From Leptasterias polaris (lineage: Eukaryota; Echinodermata; Asteroidea; Forcipulatida; Asteriidae), in NCBI GenBank assembly GCA_037783415.1, contig JAZGTN010000055.1, positions 310,001 to 374,000 of the forward strand: a stretch of DNA of 64,000 bases, in the 5' to 3' direction. Made by a program: the position numbers and the translations under genes. Below are positions 59,101 through 64,000 of the stretch, piece by piece (the stretch's first letter is position 1; the number at the start of each line of letters is the position of its first letter). The notes below the pieces were generated by a model. That model saw nothing but the letters and a program-made list of their open reading frames with translations. It was not told where the DNA came from and searched no databases.

Positions 59101-62100
59101 TTGGCCATTCCCAGGAATATTTTTTCTTCACTTCTTTGAGTTATCCATTGGCCTCCACATTGTAAATCCATTTGGAGTTCAAGAAAAAAACGGCTACAAT
59201 GCATGTTAGTTTTTTTTTAGTATTCAGTACTTTAGACTTAGTTTTATCACGAAGCCATGGTTTTATGGAAATATCTATAGCGTGGTTTAGTATGTCTACA
59301 TGCACAACAGCAAATATTTGCATGTTTGTTCTTGGAGGGCGTTAAGTGTACCTTTGGTTGGGAACACCATTTTTTACTCTATAGTGGACACGACGTTGCC
59401 GAAAAGCAAATCGTTTACGGTGGGAGATAAGTGTTCATTGCTTGTCAAAAGATGATAAGATCTGATATCTTGGGGGTCATTTGTTTGGAATCGATTTATA
59501 CAAAACGCAACGCGTTCACCTTTAGTAGAACTGCAACTCACCACCCATACCCGCTTTTGTGGTTAGACATGTCAGACTATTTATAACGCCGTACAATTGG
59601 GTTGATACCAAACTCCCTCTGTGGGAGAAAAAACTCCCCCAAACGGATTCGTATAGTCTATAGAGCTGACAAGAAATTAGTCGCAGGACAGCGTTCATGT
59701 TTTGTGTGATCAACTACTAGAAGACATGAATTTTGGGGCTTAATCTGTTGTGTGAGGCAGGAGAAAATAGTGAGAGAAAAAATATCACATGCACAGTTTT
59801 CAGCATGTAAACCTTATGATGATCCTGGTTCAAAGTATACGTATTTCATTATAAAATTTTCTGCAACTATATTTAAATCTTAGGTTCTAATCTAAAGATG
59901 GAATGGGAAAGTGTCATTCCTGTCATTCAATTTTGAAATTAACCTTTTCGATCTTGTACTTCAACTCAAACTAACCAAACAGATATTATATTTTGAACTG
60001 TCGTTCTTCATTACAAGATGGTACGAGCCACTTATTTGAAGAAGAACAAAAACCTATACTCTGGTATCTTTATAAACTTGTGCATCGTGGTGAACAGTTA
60101 CAGACAAAAAGTCTGCTGTGAGTACCTGTGTGTGCATGCCATGCCGTATGGGGTTTCTTTCTCCACAGCACACAAAGTGCAAACACAAAAAAACGAAAAT
60201 CTCCCCTATTCAATTGGTGGCAAATTCCAGGCGGTCACCATCCCAAAACTAATTCCAGCTCTAGCTCTTTCAAGCCCCCTTAGCGCAACCTCTTATTATT
60301 CTTCATGACGTGGTCCAGCTCGGACAATGCACTGCACAAAGGCTACCTGAGATCGGGTCGATTTCTCGTCTTATATACCGGGAGGCTTGGACAAATTTGT
60401 GTGTGGGGGGGAGCTACTCCAGCTAATGACATGGTACTGGGTGTCTCTTGTCAAATTAATTCATGGGTCAGTTGACATTAGACTCTTTTGGATACCGATT
60501 TTTGTTTTCTTTAGGAAGTAACTGCATCGTTGGCGGCGTGCTACTTTATTTAAACCACCCGTTGTGTCAGTGTTTTGAACACGATGATGTCCACGTTGAG
60601 TTTCGTTTGTAAATCTGATAACAGTGTCAGTTGATTGCACGGGTCACTGACAGACTGGAAACATGTTTCTCTGTGGACAAGACTTTAAAATGGCTGCGAT
60701 TGGCAGGTTCGATGGTTTACAAGTTATAGTCGGCTTCTTGCTGAATTGACATACATGTATCCACATCGAGTTTCATTTGAGTCAAGCTTGATGTTCCTTC
60801 TAAATGTCTTTGTTTATCAATGGAGACTGTTTGGCAGAAATATGCTGGTATGGCGACCCACAAGTCTTCCATCAACTCACTCTCTTCATTTTATGTCTCT
60901 CCAAGCAGCGAGTCGGTGTAAATTTATGCTGGTCATCATTACACGTTGGATGCTATGTAATTAAACTCGGTCATAACCGACGTCTGTAGATAGATAGTCA
61001 AGGCAAAGGGAACCTTCCAGTTTGATTGCTGTGTAGACTTAATACCCGCATGTTCATCCTATACCCCCGGTTCATTCATAAAAATGCAAATGAGTTGAGA
61101 CAAAAATAACGAACGATGAGAGTTGTATAATTACATTCCCGTCTGCTGTCGCCACTTCATGTTTCATTCATAATTTCCATCTGTTATATGGAAATTGTGT
61201 TGTGTTTCAACAGAAATTCATTAAATTTGAGCGAAATGTACTTTTAAGCGTTTGAAGCACAGTTTTGTGTATTTCAATTCCCATCAGCCTTGAGTATATT
61301 ATTTATCCGACAGTTTTCACAATTCAAACTGGCACTGTCGTGTTTATTCTGGCACTGCAGTGTTTATTTTTAACATAATTTATGATTTTTTTATTTTCTT
61401 GTCTTCTATTATATCAAAAGACTACGTGTATTTATAAATCAGCTCAACCGCTCATTTCATGTCAAGGTATCGCCTTTCAATATGTATCTTTTGATTTTAA
61501 CCAGTTTGCTTTATGTCTCTAAACCAATCTTGACATTGCATACATGTACATTGTTACATGATTTCGACGACTGTTTCATGTGTATGCCACGTGATTTTGT
61601 TTCAAGGGAACGATGTAATTTCTCAGGTTTCAAATGATTTCATTACATCCGTCACTGACCCTCATATAATATCGGTAGGAAGTCTTGTGCGGCCTGGCGA
61701 TGCGGGTACGATACCCATCTACTACATGCAGCCTGCCTACATCACTAAATCATATTTTATATTGGGTGGTTTAAAATTAAATCTTTGTAGTCTGGAGGCT
61801 TGGTGCAGTCAATGGTTATTGTACACCATATGGTTTTCTAATCCAGTGTACATGTATGTTGGTAACGCTTGAGTGCGCGGAGCCATACCCGCAAATGCAA
61901 ACGTACACTGTCATATTTACTACGATCTGGTTTGTCATTATTACAATCTCTTGTTCGGTGTGTCAAGACGAAGTTTGCCGCAATAACTCATCTGCGAACT
62001 GAAGCTCCGTATATATTGAAGTGGAGAAGGGGCGTATAGCTGGCTTTCCCGTGAGCACCCATGTGTTTAACCTAATTACCACGTGACAAGTATGCACGTT

Positions 62101-62258
62101 TCGATCGAATCCTCTCTTTTCACAGCCGTTTGGCCGCAACTTTTCAAACGTCGGTGAGGGTACGTGTCAAGTTGTTTTATGCGCCAAAAGGGCTTATTCT
62201 ACCTCTTGATAAACAGGGAAAAAATGCGTCCTTGGTTTACACGGAACACGGGAAAGAC
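56154..62258. other. No gene recognised; possible long first intron
   Basis: Short open frames, none with family features. No RNA gene or clear repeat was supported by eye. Confidence 0.45.
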
Positions 62259-63908
62259 TACACTGTAAAAACGGCGTTTAGAATCTAAACACATTTCTAA
62301 ACGCCTCGCTTGTACCCACTTTTTTCACACGTTTAGCCCTCAACATGTTTAGATTTTGCGTTTCTGTGACATGTTTACCCCGAGACACATTTAGCCTGTG
62401 ATACGTTTAGATTGAATGTGTTTAGGGTTCATAGTGAGTGCTAAACATGTTTAGAATCCAACACGTTTCAGAGAATAAGCTTAATTTTTAAACACCTGAA
62501 GAAAAGAAAAGAGAAATGTTGCAACATTCGCCTGCCTGCTTACTGAAACATAACGCTCAAGCTACGCTCGGCATGAGAATCGATAAATCATCATCATCTC
62601 AACGGGTCATCGAGATGATTTTCATCGAGATGATTTGAGGAGCAATGATGCCATAATTTCAGTCATACTGAAAACGATCATTTTGAAGTCTCAGAATCCG
62701 TTCCAATTATATACATTTTGGGCTTTACTTTCTACCCATGGTGTGAATATTTGAAGTGCTGGCCAATATGATACAACAAAAATTTGCTTCAATTGAATTA
62801 CACACATTAAAGTGTAAACTACTGCGCAGGAAAGGCTGTTATACCTACAATGGTTTTGAATAAACACCGAGGTCTATATTTGTGCATATTTAATGAAACC
62901 CCGCCCATTTCATTCTAAACAAACTGATGAATTTAAACACATACAAAACATGTTTACAAGCAAACATGTTTAGAAATATGTTTGTAAGCTAAATTGGTAT
63001 CCCTTTAACATGTCAAAAAGCTAAACGTGTTGCGATCAATGCAGGTTTGAACTGGTTTGAACATTCAAATACACCAGAATGTGTGTTCATCATTTTAGTA
63101 CGTTTGCTACCTGAGCAATTTTACTTGCCATGAGGGGCTAAACGTGTGGAGCATTTTTGATACCTTTGTAAAGTTACGTATTACCAAAATGCGAATTATT
63201 TTAAACCCTTTTAATTATGTGTTTATGCCATATAGCAAAAACGCTCTCCAAGGAAGGCCTATATGCCTACGTGGAAGCCTATCATGACTAGCTGCTTAGC
63301 TTTTTCATACCAATAGCAAACGTATTCAATTGATGTAAACACATTCTGGTGTATTCAAATGTTCAAACCAGTTCAAAACACGTTTAGCTTTTGACATGTT
63401 AAAGAGATAGCATTTAGCTTCAAACATATTTCTGAACGTGTTTGCGTGTAAACATGTTTTGTATGTGTTTAAATTCAAAACTGCATTTCAAACAAGCACA
63501 ACAAATCTCAACCCGTTTAGCTTTTTGACATGTTAAAGAGGTAGCCATTTAGCTTCAAACATATTTCTAAACATGTTTGCTGCGTGTAAACATGTTTTGA
63601 TTGTGTTTAAATTCAAAACTTCACTTAAAACAAGCACAACAAATCTCAACACGTTTAGCTTTTTGACATGTTAAGGAGATACCCATTTAGCTTACAAACA
63701 TATTTCTAAACATGTTTGCGTGTAAACATGTTTTGTATGTGTTTAAAATCAAAACTTCACTTAAAACAAGCATAACAAATCTCAACACGTTTAGCTTTTT
63801 GACATGTTAAGGAGATACCCATTTAGCTTTCAAGCATATTTCTAAACATGTTTGCGTGTAAACATGTTGTGTGTGTGTTTAAACGCTAAGCGCCGTTTTT
63901 ACAGTGTA
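62259..63908. mobile_element. Foldback DNA element, 1650 bp, perfect 18-bp ends
   Basis: Begins TACACTGTAAAAACGGCG and ends with its exact inverse CGCCGTTTTTACAGTGTA; the outer TA may be the target dinucleotide. Inside, 62940-63100 and about 63335-63470 are imperfect inverted copies (CTAAACGTGTT, TAACATGTCAAAAAGCTAAA and TTGAACTGGTTTGAACATT appear in both orientations). No transposase frame is present, so it is non-autonomous. Confidence 0.85.
63382..63890. repeat. Tandem repeat of 134-138 bp within the foldback element
   Basis: CATTTAGCTT/CATTTAGCTTA landmarks at 63411, 63545, 63683 and 63820. Units share TATTTCTAAACATGTTTGCG and CAACACGTTTAGCTTTTTGA, giving about 3.5 copies of the right arm only. 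Confidence 0.85.
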
Positions 63909-64000
63909 CAGTTGTAATATTATCAGGTGTCATCGATCAAGTACTAACGCCGGAATCGGACTCTTTTACTCCTAAAGCTTCTCCACTGAATGAGTTCAGT

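Overview
The window looks like nuclear DNA from a deuterostome marine invertebrate, most likely an echinoderm. It is AT-rich, contains interrupted genes with GT/AG introns, and carries Penelope-like, LINE-like, SINE and TTAA-flanked MITE copies. The species cannot be named from the sequence alone. Conventional protein-coding content is small. Three exons of a minus-strand MAK/CILK1-type ciliary protein kinase lie at 1710-5454, and one short possible first coding exon lies at 56129. Almost every other long open frame is a by-product of repeats.

The centre of interest is 8.7-36.6 kb, a cluster of small RNA-gene-like units. Twenty-one are on the plus strand (two subtypes, A and B, each 106 nt). 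Seven intact ones are on the minus strand (74 to 124 nt), and seven more minus-strand copies are truncated. Each intact unit has a box A-like and a box B-like sequence, complementary 5' and 3' ends, and (except one weak case) a downstream T run typical of RNA polymerase III termination. Outside the transcribed part there is a TATA-like box near -30 and an ATTGCACAA-like motif near -55. Internal boxes plus a proximal element and TATA box is the organisation known for deuterostome vault RNA genes. I therefore call this a vault-RNA-like multigene cluster; the identity is inferred, not proven.

Layout. 0-8.2 kb: 5' half of the kinase gene with two intronic minisatellites. 8.7-9.4 kb: first pair of RNA units. 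9.35-24.8 kb: seven head-to-tail copies of a 2.2 kb unit, each with one A gene, one B gene, one truncated minus-strand pseudogene and several poly-G tracts of variable length. 24.8-37.2 kb: more diverged, segmentally duplicated units, interrupted by a LINE-like insertion, two Penelope-type insertions and a MITE. 37.2-64 kb: apparently intergenic or intronic sequence with minisatellites, microsatellites, MITEs, a tRNA-derived SINE, short palindromes and a 1.65 kb foldback element near the right edge.

The RNA units appear to be independent transcription units. Their bodies and proximal promoters stay nearly constant while flanks diverge, which suggests selection or gene conversion acting on the units themselves.
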